NCBI RefSeq assembly: GCF_023074175.1
Contig: NZ_JADPKS010000003.1
Span: 18,883 to 82,882, forward strand
Source: Bradyrhizobium sp. 139
GTDB taxonomy: Bacteria; Pseudomonadota; Alphaproteobacteria; Rhizobiales; Xanthobacteraceae
Direction: 5' to 3'
DNA: 64,000 nucleotides
Part shown: positions 17,212-27,248 of the stretch, piece after piece
Position numbering within the stretch: the first letter of the stretch is position 1
How the letters are laid out: each line of letters opens with the position of its first letter
Translations under genes and position numbers: made by a program
The notes under the pieces: generated by a model
What the model saw: only the letters and a program-made list of their open reading frames with translations
Databases searched by the model: none
What the model was told of the DNA's origin: nothing

Positions 17212-18147
17212 GTGAGCTCAGGCTGGCCCGACATCCCTTATGAGCCGTGGCGCGAGACTTGCTCCGCGCTGCACCTCTACACGCAGATAGTGGGCAAGTA
17301 CCGGCTCGCACGCACGCCCTGGGTCAACCACTCCTGGCACGCGACCTTCTACGTCAACGCGCGGGGTCTAACGACGTCACTCGTCCCCGACGGCCCCGGT
17401 GGCGTGGAGATCATCTTCGACCTTCTCGGCCATGCGGTAACCGGTGCTGCCACGGACGGGCGTCGAGCGGAGTTCGCTCTCGGACGTATGTCGGTGGCCA
17501 GTTTCCACACGCGGTTTGTCGATCTGCTCCGATCGCTCGACGCCGCGCCCGACGACTTCGGCAAACCGAATGAGGTGCCCAATCCCATCCCGTTCACCGA
17601 GGATCACGCGGAGCGACCCTATGATGCCGAGGCGGTGGCTCGTTACTTCCAAGCGCTGGTAGCAAGCGACCGCGTGTTCAAGCGCTTCCGCACCAGCTTT
17701 CTTGGCAAGGACAGTCCGGTGCACCTTTTCTGGGGCAGCTTCGACCTAGCGGTGACTCGCTTCTCGGGTCGCGCCGCGCCGCGCCATCCCGGTGGCGTTC
17801 CGGCCTTGCCCGACTCGGTCACGCGCGAGGCATATAGCCATGAAGTCTGTTCGGCCGGTTTCTGGCCAGGCGGGAATGGCGTCGATTCTGCGGCATTCTA
17901 CTCATACGCATATCCCAAGCCCGACGGGTTTGAGGCCGCACAGCCGTCGCCGGCGGCCGCGTACTTCGACGAGAAGCTGGGCGAATTCTTGCTGCCCTAC
18001 GATGCTGTCAGGCGCTCGTCCGATCCGGAAGCAACACTCATGGACTTCTTGGAGAGCACCTATCGCATAGCAGCCGACCTCGGCAGTTGGGATCGGGCTG
18101 CGCTCGAATGTCGCGTGGGCGTCCCCCGGCAGCCGCGTCGAGTCTGA
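17212..18147 (+). CDS. DUF5996 family protein
   Basis: 311 residues starting at GTG 17212, where AGGAG is seven bases upstream; a longer reading begins at 17149 but has no ribosome site. SGWPDIPYEPWRETCSALHL opens the domain; WVNHSWHATFYVNARGLTTS, DLLGHAVTGAATDGRR and VHLFWGSFDLAVTRFSGR are conserved-looking aromatic segments, followed by YSHEVCSAGFWPGGNGVDS. The pattern matches what is annotated as DUF5996 (about 300 residues). No cofactor motif is clear; the function is unknown. Confidence 0.88.
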   Translation: MSSGWPDIPYEPWRETCSALHLYTQIVGKYRLARTPWVNHSWHATFYVNARGLTTSLVPDGPGGVEIIFDLLGHAVTGAATDGRRAEFALGRMSVASFHTRFVDLLRSLDAAPDDFGKPNEVPNPIPFTEDHAERPYDAEAVARYFQALVASDRVFKRFRTSFLGKDSPVHLFWGSFDLAVTRFSGRAAPRHPGGVPALPDSVTREAYSHEVCSAGFWPGGNGVDSAAFYSYAYPKPDGFEAAQPSPAAAYFDEKLGEFLLPYDAVRRSSDPEATLMDFLESTYRIAADLGSWDRAALECRVGVPRQPRRV

Positions 18148-18321
18148 GCGGAGGGCACCTCTGGATCCAAGGAGGAATCAGTCAGCTCTACCTTCGAGGA
18201 TAGGAAACCAAATCGGCCACAAGACCTGCAATCGCTCTGTAAAGAAGATGCACGCCGAGTCGCTCTATCCGGACCGCGTTTGGCGCGTTGTGCTCGCCTT
18301 CCGTCATGAATAGTCAGCTTC

Positions 18322-18720
18322 GTGCGTTCAGTTCAGGTGGCGATCGAAGATATGGTCCACGCCCGCGGAATGGCCCGGATCCGACACTACTTTGTCGAAC
18401 GGTCGCCGGGAGCGCGATCATATTTGATGCATTCGCCTCACGACGATTACCGAGGCACGCTCGACAGCTTCGGTCTCAGACTGACAGGCTTCCAATCCTT
18501 TATGACGACGGCTGGAATGGTGAACGTCATCAGCAGCGTCATTGCTGGCGTGTTCGTGGGCTTGGCGATCAAAGCTGCGATCCGTTTGCCACCATGGGCG
18601 CTCACGCTAGGCGGTGTCGCCGGCTTTATTGCGAGCGTTCTTATTTGTTGGCAATACGAAGTGCGGACCTGGACGAGAGCCGAGCGGAACCTTGCCGTAC
18701 ACTCCCCAAGTGAAAAGTAA
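18322..18720 (+). CDS. Hypothetical protein with two membrane segments
   Basis: 132 residues from GTG 18322 (VRSVQVAIEDMVHARGMARI), or 122 from the ATG at 18352. The first half is soluble and basic; two membrane helices follow, roughly residues 62-85 (MTTAGMVNVISSVIAGVFVG) and 91-110 (PWALTLGGVAGFIASVLICW). The end is charged (WTRAERNLAVHSPSEK). A clear ribosome site is missing, so the start is uncertain. The frame was chosen over an overlapping reading from 18288 because of the coherent membrane helices. Confidence 0.55.
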   Translation: MRSVQVAIEDMVHARGMARIRHYFVERSPGARSYLMHSPHDDYRGTLDSFGLRLTGFQSFMTTAGMVNVISSVIAGVFVGLAIKAAIRLPPWALTLGGVAGFIASVLICWQYEVRTWTRAERNLAVHSPSEK

Positions 18721-18741
18721 GCCGCGGCGGTTCGTGTGGGC

Positions 18742-19095
18742 TTACTCTGTTTTAGTTTGCACCGTATAGTGGATCGTCATCGCCTCAATACGTCCGTTGC
18801 GAATGAGATATGAGTCAGCGCCGTCGTCGATACGCGCGCGCGAGCTTTCGGCTGACCATTCTAGAAAGGCGACCTCACCATCGGTCATTTGCGTCCGATA
18901 GTGATACTCAGTTTTCCCGATCTGCTGGTCAAGCAGCGCGGCGGCTGCCTTGACACCTTCATGCCCTCGGAAGACGCCGTAGCTTGTCAATAGAGTACAA
19001 GCAGGCGAAAAGTTTCGCTCGATATCGGCCGCGATATCACCTCGCTGTGCGCATTCCAAGTGGTCCAAGAACACGTCCGTTGCTGTTCGGCTCAT
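18742..19095 (-). CDS. SnoaL-like / NTF2-fold protein
   Basis: 117 residues, MSRTATDVFLDHLECAQRGD at the start and a compact NTF2-like fold: an opening helix pair, DIERNFSPACTLLTSYGVFR with GHEGVKAAAALLDQQIGKTE, then strands EYHYRTQMTDGEVAFLEWSA and ADSYLIRNGRIEAMTIHYTV. This is the standard SnoaL-like order. Such proteins may bind small polyketide-like ligands or act as isomerases; nothing in the neighbourhood tells which. The start has GAGGGACC upstream. Confidence 0.85.
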   Translation of the reverse strand: MSRTATDVFLDHLECAQRGDIAADIERNFSPACTLLTSYGVFRGHEGVKAAAALLDQQIGKTEYHYRTQMTDGEVAFLEWSAESSRARIDDGADSYLIRNGRIEAMTIHYTVQTKTE

Positions 19096-19522
19096 AAGAG
19101 GTCCCTCCCGATAGCGGCCCGGGCGCCCTCGCGCTGCCGGCTACTTGTGCGGTGGCGCTGTTAACCGTCCTGATCTGGGAAGGTTCACTTTTGCCGGTAC
19201 GTCGGAGCATCCCGAAGATGATTTGGGCTCTCTACGTTCTGCGCGGTTGCCTAGGGGGGTCATCACCTGCGCAGTGAGGCGATCAGATGACGGCTTCTGG
19301 CCTTTTCGCGAACTGCGACATCAAACAGCATCGCATGCTGCGATGCCACACGTGGTTCAGCCCTGCCAACGTAGCCGGTTAAACCGGTACGATGCCTCCT
19401 CACCTTCTCCTGCTGTGGATCGGCGAGCACCCGGCTGGCCAACCGTTCGTCGAGCGGCACCAAACCGCAGGCTCGAATTCTCTGCGCTAGCGGCGAGGCT
19501 TTGGCGAGTCTCGTCCGAGCCT
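19096..19522. other. Intergenic region without a credible gene
   Basis: About 430 bases. A long open reading on the plus strand runs through it, but its composition (Arg/Pro/Ser-rich, no domain) looks like noise. The stretch around 19285-19330 (GACGGCTTCTGGCCTTTTCG) recalls a dispersed Bradyrhizobium intergenic repeat, weakly. This may be decayed accessory DNA. Confidence 0.4.
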
Positions 19523-20542
19523 TTAACTCGGTTCAATCCAATGGGAAGGATTCGAGACGTACATAGTTCCTCGCGTTAAGAAAGCGGACAATTCAAGTCC
19601 CACACCTAAAAACGGCAAGTCAAGCACAATGACGCCCGAGCCCTTGGCTGCCTCGAGTCCTCCGTACAGCGTATGGAGTGCATTTCTCACGTTCTCAAGT
19701 AAGCCAATAGCCGTAAAGGTGTTTCGCGCATTTAGCGCGGGCGCTACGTATCGGCCGTTTTTCATGCCATCGATGAAGTACTTGCTGTGATGGATTGATT
19801 GTAGTGCCGATTTCGAGATTAGCTTTTCGGTAAATGCGACATTGACGCCCCAGTCATTTAGGGGTTCACGGTGCAACTCATATGGTACCGTGAAACCAAA
19901 GCCGATCACAGCAACGGCCCCTCCGCTGCCTCCAAGACCCAGTCCCCACCGGCTGCTAATAATCTGGAGATCAAAGGTCTCCAAATCTCCTAAGTTCACG
20001 ACGTACGCGGTTGTGCTCTCGACGCCGCCGATTAACAACTGTCCGCCAGACTTAACGCCGAAGCCAAGCCAACGCTTGAAGAATTTGCGTTCCGCCGGAT
20101 ATAGTTGAGGTCTCGGTTGAGGCGGCGGTGGCGGTGGTGGCGGTGGCGGATTTGGTTTATTCCAAACTGAGATGATGACACCACGCCAGCTTTCGTTTTC
20201 CACCCCATCCATTTCACCTGCATACATGGCCGCGCGTTCCCCTTTCGCCACCTCGAGCGCAACTTTGAAATTGTTGGGCACTTGCTTGCGAAGCAAATCA
20301 ATTACGGCCCGCAGCCTATTATGCGACAATTCCATGTTGAAATCGTCGCTGCCGGTACGACTTGCAAGTCCTATAATTGTAAGGCTTCCTCCGCTCCTTA
20401 ATTTCGGAGCGACGACACTCATCAGCCAATTGGAATGTTCCGGCTTTATGGCGAACTTGCCGACTTCAAAGTTGAATAACTTCGCCGCAATCGTATCTAG
20501 TGCCTGCGCTCCGTACTCCTGGATTTTCCCGGGCGATGCCAT
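19523..20542 (-). CDS. OmpA-like domain, polyproline hinge and unknown C-terminal domain
   Basis: 339 residues from 20542, with GGGAG nine bases upstream. Residues about 20-130 are an OmpA/MotB-like fold: NFEVGKFAIKPEHSNWLMSV, SGGSLTIIGLASRTGSDDFN and MELSHNRLRAVIDLLRKQVP match the strand-turn-helix around the D/R peptidoglycan-binding pair. A run of ten prolines follows near residue 133. The last 190 residues (FKRWLGFGVKSGGQLLIGGV, LGLGGSGGAVAVIGFGFTVP) form a Gly/beta-rich domain I do not recognise. No signal peptide is seen, odd for an OmpA protein. Codon use is lower in GC than its neighbours, suggesting transfer. Confidence 0.75.
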   Translation of the reverse strand: MASPGKIQEYGAQALDTIAAKLFNFEVGKFAIKPEHSNWLMSVVAPKLRSGGSLTIIGLASRTGSDDFNMELSHNRLRAVIDLLRKQVPNNFKVALEVAKGERAAMYAGEMDGVENESWRGVIISVWNKPNPPPPPPPPPPQPRPQLYPAERKFFKRWLGFGVKSGGQLLIGGVESTTAYVVNLGDLETFDLQIISSRWGLGLGGSGGAVAVIGFGFTVPYELHREPLNDWGVNVAFTEKLISKSALQSIHHSKYFIDGMKNGRYVAPALNARNTFTAIGLLENVRNALHTLYGGLEAAKGSGVIVLDLPFLGVGLELSAFLTRGTMYVSNPSHWIEPS

Positions 20543-20802
20543 GTTGATTTTCTCCCAACGGAGAGACCGACCGCGGAACGGGTAGAACTCAGATCGGAAA
20601 ATCCGCGTATCGATGGGTCGCTCTGGACGTTATGTCGGTTCATCGTCGCCCTCAGATTTCCCGCCAGCTATTTGAAGGTGCCATCGATGGACAAGAGTTC
20701 GGCGTTAACCATCGCTGACGGTTCCAGTCTGGGCGTCATCGCTTCTAAGTTTCTTAAATTTTGCTGGGTACCTCTCTTGGGCATGGTGACCTGGGGAAAG
20801 AC

Positions 20803-21669
20803 ATGAGTAAGCGGGCCAAACGTGGAAAGGCAGAGACGCTCGCACTTCCGATGGTCGCGAGAGTTGCAATTGGCGCCGTGGCGGTCGTCGCATTGGGATA
20901 TAGTTTGCTGTCTCGCCCGGCGAGCGTGCAACCGATACGGAAGCCGTCCGCACCCCAAGCCCAGGCATCGTCAACTCCAGTTTACGTGGCAACTCCAGTT
21001 CATGCAGCGGCGCCAGTTCCGGCGCCGGCTCCGATTCCGGCCCCGGCGCCTCTGGTCGAACCGCCAAAAGCTGCTGACGGTCCCGGAGCATTTGTTCGGC
21101 AAGTGGTTGACTACACAAGCCGCCAGACGCCGGGCACCGTCATCATCGATACCGGAAACACATTCCTTTATTTCGTTCTGAACGACAGGCAAGCGATCCG
21201 CTACGGCATCGGTGTCGGCCGCGAAGGTTTCACATGGTCCGGTGAACAGACTGTGGCCCGTAAAGCAGAATGGCCGGATTGGCATCCGCCTGTAGAGATG
21301 GTCTCGCGTCAGCCTTATCTGCCGCGGTTCATGGCAGGCGGCCCCGGCAACCCGCTCGGCGCCCGGGCGATGTATCTGGGCGAGACCGAATATCGAATTC
21401 ACGGCACCAACAAGCCCGATACGATCGGGAAGCGGGTTTCGTCCGGCTGTATCCGGCTGACCAATGAGGACGTCGTGGACCTCTATGAGCGGGTGAAAGT
21501 CGGAGCGAAAGTGATCGTGCTTCCGGCAACCGTTGCCCGTCGACCATCCCAGGGAGCGCCGCCCGAGGCCGCTTTCCGATTGCCGGACCCGGCATCGCCG
21601 TCGAAGCGGCCCTTGGCGGCCAACGCGCAGATGCTGTCACTTGGACCGAAGATCGCCGAGGCCCAGTAA
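20803..21669 (+). CDS. L,D-transpeptidase (YkuD domain)
   Basis: 288 residues from 20803 (MSKRAKRGKAETLALPMVAR); an upstream TTG at 20761 is less likely. A signal anchor (VAIGAVAVVALGYSLL) and a Pro/Ala-rich linker lead to the YkuD domain at about residue 90. TPGTVIIDTGNTFLYFVLN begins it; the active-site motif is in EYRIHGTNKPDTIGKRVSSG followed by CIRLTNEDVVDLYERV, with catalytic His and Cys present (HGTN and SSGCIRL). It forms 3-3 cross-links or attaches proteins to peptidoglycan in the periplasm. Confidence 0.95.
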   Translation: MSKRAKRGKAETLALPMVARVAIGAVAVVALGYSLLSRPASVQPIRKPSAPQAQASSTPVYVATPVHAAAPVPAPAPIPAPAPLVEPPKAADGPGAFVRQVVDYTSRQTPGTVIIDTGNTFLYFVLNDRQAIRYGIGVGREGFTWSGEQTVARKAEWPDWHPPVEMVSRQPYLPRFMAGGPGNPLGARAMYLGETEYRIHGTNKPDTIGKRVSSGCIRLTNEDVVDLYERVKVGAKVIVLPATVARRPSQGAPPEAAFRLPDPASPSKRPLAANAQMLSLGPKIAEAQ

Positions 21670-21788
21670 CTCAGTCCTTCGTTCTCGGTGTGCCTCCCAA
21701 CTCCGCTCGTCCCTATTGCTAGGGACAGACGCCGGTACTGGATTTCGATAGTCTTGCTTGGAAAACACCAGAATCCGGGGAGGCCGCC

Positions 21789-22955
21789 TTGAGCACCGCG
21801 CCGCGCATCGACATCGACCTGGCCGCGTTCTGGGCCGACCCCTATCCGATGCTTGCAAAAATGCGGAAAGAAGCGCCGATCGCTTTCGTGCCGCAGCTCG
21901 GTTCGACGTTGCTCACGAGCCGCGACGACATCTCGATCTCCGAGAAGCAGATCGACGTGTTCTCCTCGCACCAGCCCGCAGGCCTGATGAACCGGCTGAT
22001 GGGCCACAACATGATGCGCAAGGATGGCGAGGCGCATCAGGTCGAGCGGCGCGCGATGTTTCCGACGGTGTCGCCGAAGACGGTGAAGGCGCACTGGACG
22101 GCGCAATTCCAGGCCCATGCCGACCGCATCATTGACGGCATCGAACCGGGGCGGATCGATTTCATGCGCGATTTCGCGCTGCCGTTCTCCGGCGAATGCC
22201 TGAAGTCGATCACCGGCCTTACCAACATCGGCTTCCAGGACATGGATGCGTGGTCGCAGGGCATGATCGAAGGCATCACCAATTACAGCGGCGATCCCGC
22301 GGTGGAGGCGCGATGCCACGCCGCGACGTCAGGCATCGATGCCGCGATCGACGACATGCTGCCGGTGATACGCAAGAAGCCCGACCAGAGCATCCTCGGC
22401 GTCCTCGTTGCCTCCGGGATGCCGATGGAGAGCGTGCGTGCCAACGTCAAACTCGCGATCTCCGGCGGCCAGAACGAGCCGCGCAAGGCGATTGCCGGCA
22501 CGGTGTGGGCGCTGCTCACCCATCCCGAGCAGCTCGATCTCGTGCGCAAGGGCGAGGTGTCCTGGCTCGAGGCCTTCGAGGAATACGCCCGCTGGATTTC
22601 GCCGATCGGCATGTCGCCGCGGCGCATCGCAAAGCCGTGGACCATCCGCGACGTGTCCTTCGAAACCGACGAGCGCGTGTTCCTGATGTTCGGCTCGGCC
22701 AACCGCGACGAGAAGCATTTTGAGCGCGCCGACCAGTTCGACATCAGGCGCGACGTCTCCAAGAGCGTCGCCTTCGGCGCCGGCCCGCATTTCTGCGCCG
22801 GCGCCTTCGCCTCCCGCGCTATGATCGCCGACGTCGCGCTGCCGACCGTGTTCGCGCGGACGGGGCGGATCGAGATTGCCGACGACGAGCCGGTGCGGAT
22901 CGGCGGCTGGGCCTTCCGCGGGCTGCTCAATCTGCCCGTGAGATGGTTGCAATAG
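21789..22955 (+). CDS. Cytochrome P450
   Basis: 388 residues starting at TTG 21789, five bases after GGGGAGG. Soluble bacterial P450. The heme motif FGAGPHFCAGAFASR near residue 328 has the Cys ligand. The K-helix ExxR reads EYAR in AFEEYARWISPIGMSPRRIA. The I-helix is ISGGQNEPRKAIAG, with Asn-Glu instead of the usual acid-Thr pair, seen in a few families. It needs a ferredoxin and reductase; none is adjacent. Substrate unknown. It stands alone between the L,D-transpeptidase and the Ssu operon. Confidence 0.95.
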   Translation: MSTAPRIDIDLAAFWADPYPMLAKMRKEAPIAFVPQLGSTLLTSRDDISISEKQIDVFSSHQPAGLMNRLMGHNMMRKDGEAHQVERRAMFPTVSPKTVKAHWTAQFQAHADRIIDGIEPGRIDFMRDFALPFSGECLKSITGLTNIGFQDMDAWSQGMIEGITNYSGDPAVEARCHAATSGIDAAIDDMLPVIRKKPDQSILGVLVASGMPMESVRANVKLAISGGQNEPRKAIAGTVWALLTHPEQLDLVRKGEVSWLEAFEEYARWISPIGMSPRRIAKPWTIRDVSFETDERVFLMFGSANRDEKHFERADQFDIRRDVSKSVAFGAGPHFCAGAFASRAMIADVALPTVFARTGRIEIADDEPVRIGGWAFRGLLNLPVRWLQ

Positions 22956-23314
22956 CCCGGCAGGGGCCGGTCCATCCCTTTTTGCTGCATGATGGCATCT
23001 TGCCCCTGTTTTGCCCGACGCGTCAAACGAATTTCGAAAAATAAGAAATGCGTTCTGAAAGAAGACGTTGGCTACTGTGCATGGGGTTGTTTTCGAATTT
23101 TTTTAGTCTCGGACCGGGTGCGTGCGATTGTCACATTCGCGTGCAGAAAAAATCTCCCTGCATTCGCGCCGCGGATTGAAAGATTAATCATGCGCGCCGC
23201 CCCGGGCGCAGTGCTCGCATCGCTATTTTTCCGCACGTCTCGACACCTCCGGTAAGCCGCACCATCATTCCCGAAGGCGAATGAATGGCGGCCACGCGCG
23301 GCCGGGAGTGTGGA
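22956..23314 (+). promoter_or_regulatory. Leader of the sulfonate operon, A/T-rich
   Basis: About 360 bases without a gene before ssuA. The part 23020-23210 is unusually A/T-rich for this window, with TTTCGAA at 23032 and again at 23091 and a run of seven Ts near 23098. This is the probable promoter region of the operon. No Cbl/CysB or riboswitch consensus could be recognised by eye. Confidence 0.45.
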
Positions 23315-24262
23315 ATGCAGCGTCGGGACTTTTTGAAACTCTCCGTTGGAACAGCCGCCGCCGCGTTTGCCGCGCGCGCGAACGCGCAAGGCGCGGTGAA
23401 GGAAATTCGTGTCGGCTACCAGAAGAACGGCGTGCTGGTCATCACGCGCCAGCAGGCCGCCCTGGAAAAACATTTCGCTCCCTTAGGCATCGAGGTGAAA
23501 TGGGTCGAGTTCTCCTCGGGCCCGCCGATGATGGAGGCGATGAATGTCGGCAGCGTCGACTATGGCGCGGTCGGCGATTCCCCGCCGGTGTTCGCCCAGG
23601 CCGCCGGCGCCGCGATCGTCTATGCCGCCGGCCAGCCCATCACCAACGGCCAGGGCATTCTGGTGCCGAAGGATTCGCCGATCCGTTCGATCACGGAGCT
23701 GAAAGGCAAGCGCGTCGGCTTCACCAAGGGCTCGAGCGCCCACAACATCGTGGTGCAGACGCTGGAGAAGGCGGGGCTCACTTACGCCGACATCACCCCG
23801 GTCTATCTGACGCCGCCGGATGCCGGCCCTGCATTTGCCAATGGCAGCATCGATGCCTGGGCGATCTGGGATCCCTATTTCGCGATCGGCGAGACCAGGC
23901 AGAGCGGCCGCATTCTGATCAATGCACGCGAGGTCACCAAGAGCAATTCGTTCTACATCGCCAACCGCGATTTCGCCAAGAACCACGGCGCCATCCTGCA
24001 ACAGATTGTCGATGTCACGACCGCGACCGCCAAATGGGCCGAACAGCATCGCGATGAAGTCGCCAAATCGCTGGCCGCAGTCACCGGCATCCCCCTGGAC
24101 ATCCAGACCATCGCGGCGAACCGCTCGGCCTTCGTGGTCGGACCCGTCACCGACGACATCGTCGTGACCCAGCAGGGCGTCGCCGATCGCTTCCACAAGC
24201 TCGGCCTGATCCCGAAGCCGATCGCGATCCGCGACATCGTCTGGCGCAACCCGGCAGCCTGA
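23315..24262 (+). CDS. ssuA: Sulfonate ABC transporter substrate-binding protein (first copy)
   Basis: 315 residues from 23315 (MQRRDFLKLSVGTAAAAFAA), with GGGAG upstream. The RRDFLK pattern marks a Tat-type signal peptide ending near ANAQGA. KEIRVGYQKNGVLVITRQQA opens the SsuA/taurine receptor fold; EFSSGPPMMEAMNVGSVDYG and VGDSPPVFAQAAGAAIVYA are family signatures, and KGKRVGFTKGSSAHNIVVQT follows. It binds aliphatic sulfonates in the periplasm for SsuBC. The next gene encodes a second, divergent copy. Confidence 0.93.
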   Translation: MQRRDFLKLSVGTAAAAFAARANAQGAVKEIRVGYQKNGVLVITRQQAALEKHFAPLGIEVKWVEFSSGPPMMEAMNVGSVDYGAVGDSPPVFAQAAGAAIVYAAGQPITNGQGILVPKDSPIRSITELKGKRVGFTKGSSAHNIVVQTLEKAGLTYADITPVYLTPPDAGPAFANGSIDAWAIWDPYFAIGETRQSGRILINAREVTKSNSFYIANRDFAKNHGAILQQIVDVTTATAKWAEQHRDEVAKSLAAVTGIPLDIQTIAANRSAFVVGPVTDDIVVTQQGVADRFHKLGLIPKPIAIRDIVWRNPAA

Positions 24263-24300
24263 TCGTGCCGACCAATCTCCCCATTTCAAAGGGTCTGAAC

Positions 24301-25263
24301 ATGAGGCGTATTATTCAGCGTCTGATCGCAGCCATCGTGCTGTCGATCGGCATCGTCGCGGCCGCGGTCGGCACGTCCTACGGCCAGGACAAACAAGACA
24401 AGGTGGTCCGCATCGGCTACCAGAAATACGGCAAGCTGGTGCTGCTCAAGAGCAAGGGCACGCTGGAGCCGAAGTTAGCTGCCGACGGCTATAAGGTGGT
24501 GTGGACGGAATTCCCGTCCGGCCCGCCGCTGCTCGAGGCGCTCAATGTCGGCGCGATCGATTTCGGCAACACCGGCGAAGCCCCGCCGATCTTCGCACAG
24601 GCCGCCGGCGCGCCGATCCAGTATGTCGCCTATGAGCCGCCGGCGCCGAAGGGCGAGGCGATCCTGGTGCCGAAGGACAGCCCGCTGAAGTCCGTCGCCG
24701 GTCTCAAGGGCAGGAAGGTCGCGCTGAACAAGGGCTCCAATGTCCATTATCTTCTGGTCAAGGCGCTCGAGAAAGCCGGCGTCAAATATTCCGAGATCGA
24801 GCCGGTTTTCCTGGCGCCGGCTGATGCGCGCGCAGCCTTCGAGCGCGGCGCGGTCGATGCCTGGGTAATCTGGGATCCATTCCAGGCTGCCGCGGAAGCG
24901 GCGACCGGCGCGCGCACGCTCGCCGACGGCACCAACATCGTCTCGAACTACCAGTTCTATTTCTCCTCGAAGAAATTCCTCGAAGCCAATCCGAGGATTG
25001 TCGACGCCGTGCTGGCTGAGCTGAGCGCGGTCGACGGTTGGGCCAAGGGCGACATCCATGCCGTTGCCGAGCAGCTGGCGCCGGCGATTGGATTGTCCGT
25101 GCCGGTCGTCGAGGTGGCGCTGAAGCGGCAGTCCTACGGCATCAAGCCGATCACCGACGCTGTCGTCGCCGACCAGCAGCAGGTTGCCGACGCGTTCTTC
25201 GCGCTCAACCTGATCCCGAAAGCAATCAAGATTTCCGACGTGGCGCGGAGGCCAGGATCATGA
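24301..25263 (+). CDS. Sulfonate ABC transporter substrate-binding protein (second copy)
   Basis: 320 residues from 24301 ([20 protein letters not shown]). The signal peptide is of the Sec type, unlike the Tat type of the first copy. The mature part [40 protein letters not shown] and [20 protein letters not shown] parallels the first copy closely. The pair probably arose by duplication and may widen sulfonate range. The gene overlaps the start of ssuD by four bases (ATGA), so the two are translationally coupled. Confidence 0.92.
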   Translation: MRRIIQRLIAAIVLSIGIVAAAVGTSYGQDKQDKVVRIGYQKYGKLVLLKSKGTLEPKLAADGYKVVWTEFPSGPPLLEALNVGAIDFGNTGEAPPIFAQAAGAPIQYVAYEPPAPKGEAILVPKDSPLKSVAGLKGRKVALNKGSNVHYLLVKALEKAGVKYSEIEPVFLAPADARAAFERGAVDAWVIWDPFQAAAEAATGARTLADGTNIVSNYQFYFSSKKFLEANPRIVDAVLAELSAVDGWAKGDIHAVAEQLAPAIGLSVPVVEVALKRQSYGIKPITDAVVADQQQVADAFFALNLIPKAIKISDVARRPGS

Positions 25264-26438
25264 GCAAACAGATGAGCAAGCAATCGAACGCCAACATCCT
25301 CTGGTTCCTGCCGACCCACGGTGACGGCCGCTATCTTGGCACCGGTGTCGGCGGCCGCGAGGTCAATTTCAACTATCTGCGCCAGATCGCGCAGGCCGCC
25401 GACCAGCTCGGCTATTACGGCGTGCTGCTGCCGACCGGGCGGAGCTGCGAGGATTCCTGGATCGTGGCCTCCTCGGTTGCGCCGTTCACCGAGCGGCTGC
25501 GCTATCTCGTGGCTGTCCGTCCCGGCCTGCAATCGCCGAGCGTGGCGGCGCGCATGACGGCGACGCTCGATCGCGTCACCAATGGCCGGCTTCTCGTCAA
25601 CGTCGTCACCGGCGGCGATCCCGTCGAGAACAAGGGCGACGGCATCTTCCTCGGCCATGACGAGCGCTACGAGGTCACGCGCGAGTTCCTCGGTGTCTAT
25701 AGCGACCTGCTCGCCGGCAAGACGGTCAATGTCGAAGGCAGGCACATCCATGTCGAGGGTGGCAAGCTGCTGTTCCCGCCGGTCCAGTCACCGCGGCCGC
25801 CGCTCTATTTCGGCGGCTCGTCGGATGCCGGCATCGACGTCGCCGTCGACGCCGTCGATAAATATCTCACCTGGGGCGAGCCGCCGGCCTTGGTTGCCGA
25901 GAAGATCGCGAAGGTGAGGGAGGTCGCTGCTGCGCGCGGCCGGAAGCTCTCCTTCGGCATCCGGCTTCATGTGATTGTCCGCGAGACCAATGAGGCGGCC
26001 TGGCGCGCGGCGAACGAGCTGATCAAGCATGTCAGCGACGAGACGATCGCGACCGCGCAGAAGAACTTCGCGCGCATGGACTCCGTCGGCCAGCAGCGCA
26101 TGGCGCAGCTCCATGGTGGCAAGCGCGACAAGCTCGAGATCGCCCCGAACCTGTGGGCCGGTGTCGGTCTCGTGCGCGGCGGCGCCGGCACGGCCCTGGT
26201 CGGCGACGCCCAGACCGTCGCGGCCCGTATCAGGGAGTATCAGGATATCGGCATCGATACCTTCATCATGTCGGGCTACCCGCATCTGGAGGAAGCATAT
26301 CGCTTCGCCGAGCTCGTCTTCCCGCTGCTCTCGCTGGAGCAGCCCAGCAACGTGACGAAGCTGAACTTCAACGGCGGTCCCTTCGGCGAGACGGTCGGCA
26401 GCGACTTCCGCCCACAGCAGAAGGTGTCGCAGTCATGA
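25260..26438 (+). CDS. ssuD: FMNH2-dependent alkanesulfonate monooxygenase
   Basis: 392 residues, start at 25260 in the ATGA overlap (a second ATG at 25272 is possible). A luciferase-type TIM-barrel: [20 protein letters not shown] at the start, [40 protein letters not shown] and [20 protein letters not shown] are the SsuD/group C monooxygenase signatures. It cleaves the C-S bond of imported alkanesulfonates with O2 and FMNH2, giving aldehyde and sulfite. The flavin reductase at 28118 is the likely FMNH2 source. Overlaps ssuC by four bases. Confidence 0.96.
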   Translation: MSKQMSKQSNANILWFLPTHGDGRYLGTGVGGREVNFNYLRQIAQAADQLGYYGVLLPTGRSCEDSWIVASSVAPFTERLRYLVAVRPGLQSPSVAARMTATLDRVTNGRLLVNVVTGGDPVENKGDGIFLGHDERYEVTREFLGVYSDLLAGKTVNVEGRHIHVEGGKLLFPPVQSPRPPLYFGGSSDAGIDVAVDAVDKYLTWGEPPALVAEKIAKVREVAAARGRKLSFGIRLHVIVRETNEAAWRAANELIKHVSDETIATAQKNFARMDSVGQQRMAQLHGGKRDKLEIAPNLWAGVGLVRGGAGTALVGDAQTVAARIREYQDIGIDTFIMSGYPHLEEAYRFAELVFPLLSLEQPSNVTKLNFNGGPFGETVGSDFRPQQKVSQS

Positions 26439-27241
26439 GCCTGATCGACACCGTTTCGCTTCCGCGCAGCTTTCGCCTGCCGCGGGTCGACGGCCTGATC
26501 CAGTGGATCGTGCCGCTCGCCATCATCGCAATCTGGCAGGTGGCGAGCGTCACCGGCTTCGTGCCGACGCGGGTGCTGCCGGCGCCGAGCGACGTCGTGC
26601 TGGCGGGGTGGAAGCTGCTGCTGTCCGGCGAGCTCGTCCGCAACATCTGGGTCTCGTTCTGGCGTGCCTCGATCGGCTTCCTGATCGGCGGCAGTATCGG
26701 TTTCGCGTTCGGTCTCGCCAACGGCCTGTCGCAGCTCTCGGCAAAGCTCACCGACACCACGCTGCAGATGGTCCGCAACGTGCCGCATCTGGCGCTGATC
26801 CCGCTCGTCATCCTCTGGTTCGGCATCGACGAGAGCGCAAAGTTGTTTTTGGTGGCGCTCGGGGTGTTCTTCCCGATCTACCTCAACACGCTGCATGGCA
26901 TCCGCACCGTCGATCCCCAGCTGATCGAGATGGGCCGCATCTACGGCATGACCGATAGCGAGCTGTTTCGCCGCGTGATCTTCCCGGGCGCGCTGCCCTC
27001 GATCTTCGTCGGCATCCGCTTCGCGCTCGGCATCATGTGGCTCACCCTGATCGTCGCGGAAACCATCGCGGCGTCTTCAGGCCTCGGCTACATGGCGATG
27101 CAGGCGCGCGAGTTCATGCTGATCGACGTCGTCGTGCTCTCGATCCTGATCTACGCGCTGCTCGGCAAGCTCGCCGACAGCGCCTCCCGCGTGCTGGAGC
27201 GTCTCACGCTCTCCTGGCACCCCGCCTTCCAGAAACGTTGA
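26435..27241 (+). CDS. ssuC: Sulfonate ABC transporter permease
   Basis: 268 residues, start in the ATGA overlap at 26435 ([20 protein letters not shown]). About six membrane helices: [20 protein letters not shown] first, later [20 protein letters not shown] and [20 protein letters not shown]. The coupling loop with the EAA-like motif is [20 protein letters not shown]. It is the inner-membrane channel of SsuABC. Seven bases separate it from ssuB. Confidence 0.95.
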   Translation: MSLIDTVSLPRSFRLPRVDGLIQWIVPLAIIAIWQVASVTGFVPTRVLPAPSDVVLAGWKLLLSGELVRNIWVSFWRASIGFLIGGSIGFAFGLANGLSQLSAKLTDTTLQMVRNVPHLALIPLVILWFGIDESAKLFLVALGVFFPIYLNTLHGIRTVDPQLIEMGRIYGMTDSELFRRVIFPGALPSIFVGIRFALGIMWLTLIVAETIAASSGLGYMAMQAREFMLIDVVVLSILIYALLGKLADSASRVLERLTLSWHPAFQKR

Positions 27242-27248
27242 GAGTGAC

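Noticed and set aside
19145..19579. Plus-strand frame of 144 codons
   Set aside because: Arg/Pro/Ser-rich, no domain or ribosome site; overlaps the end of the OmpA-like gene.
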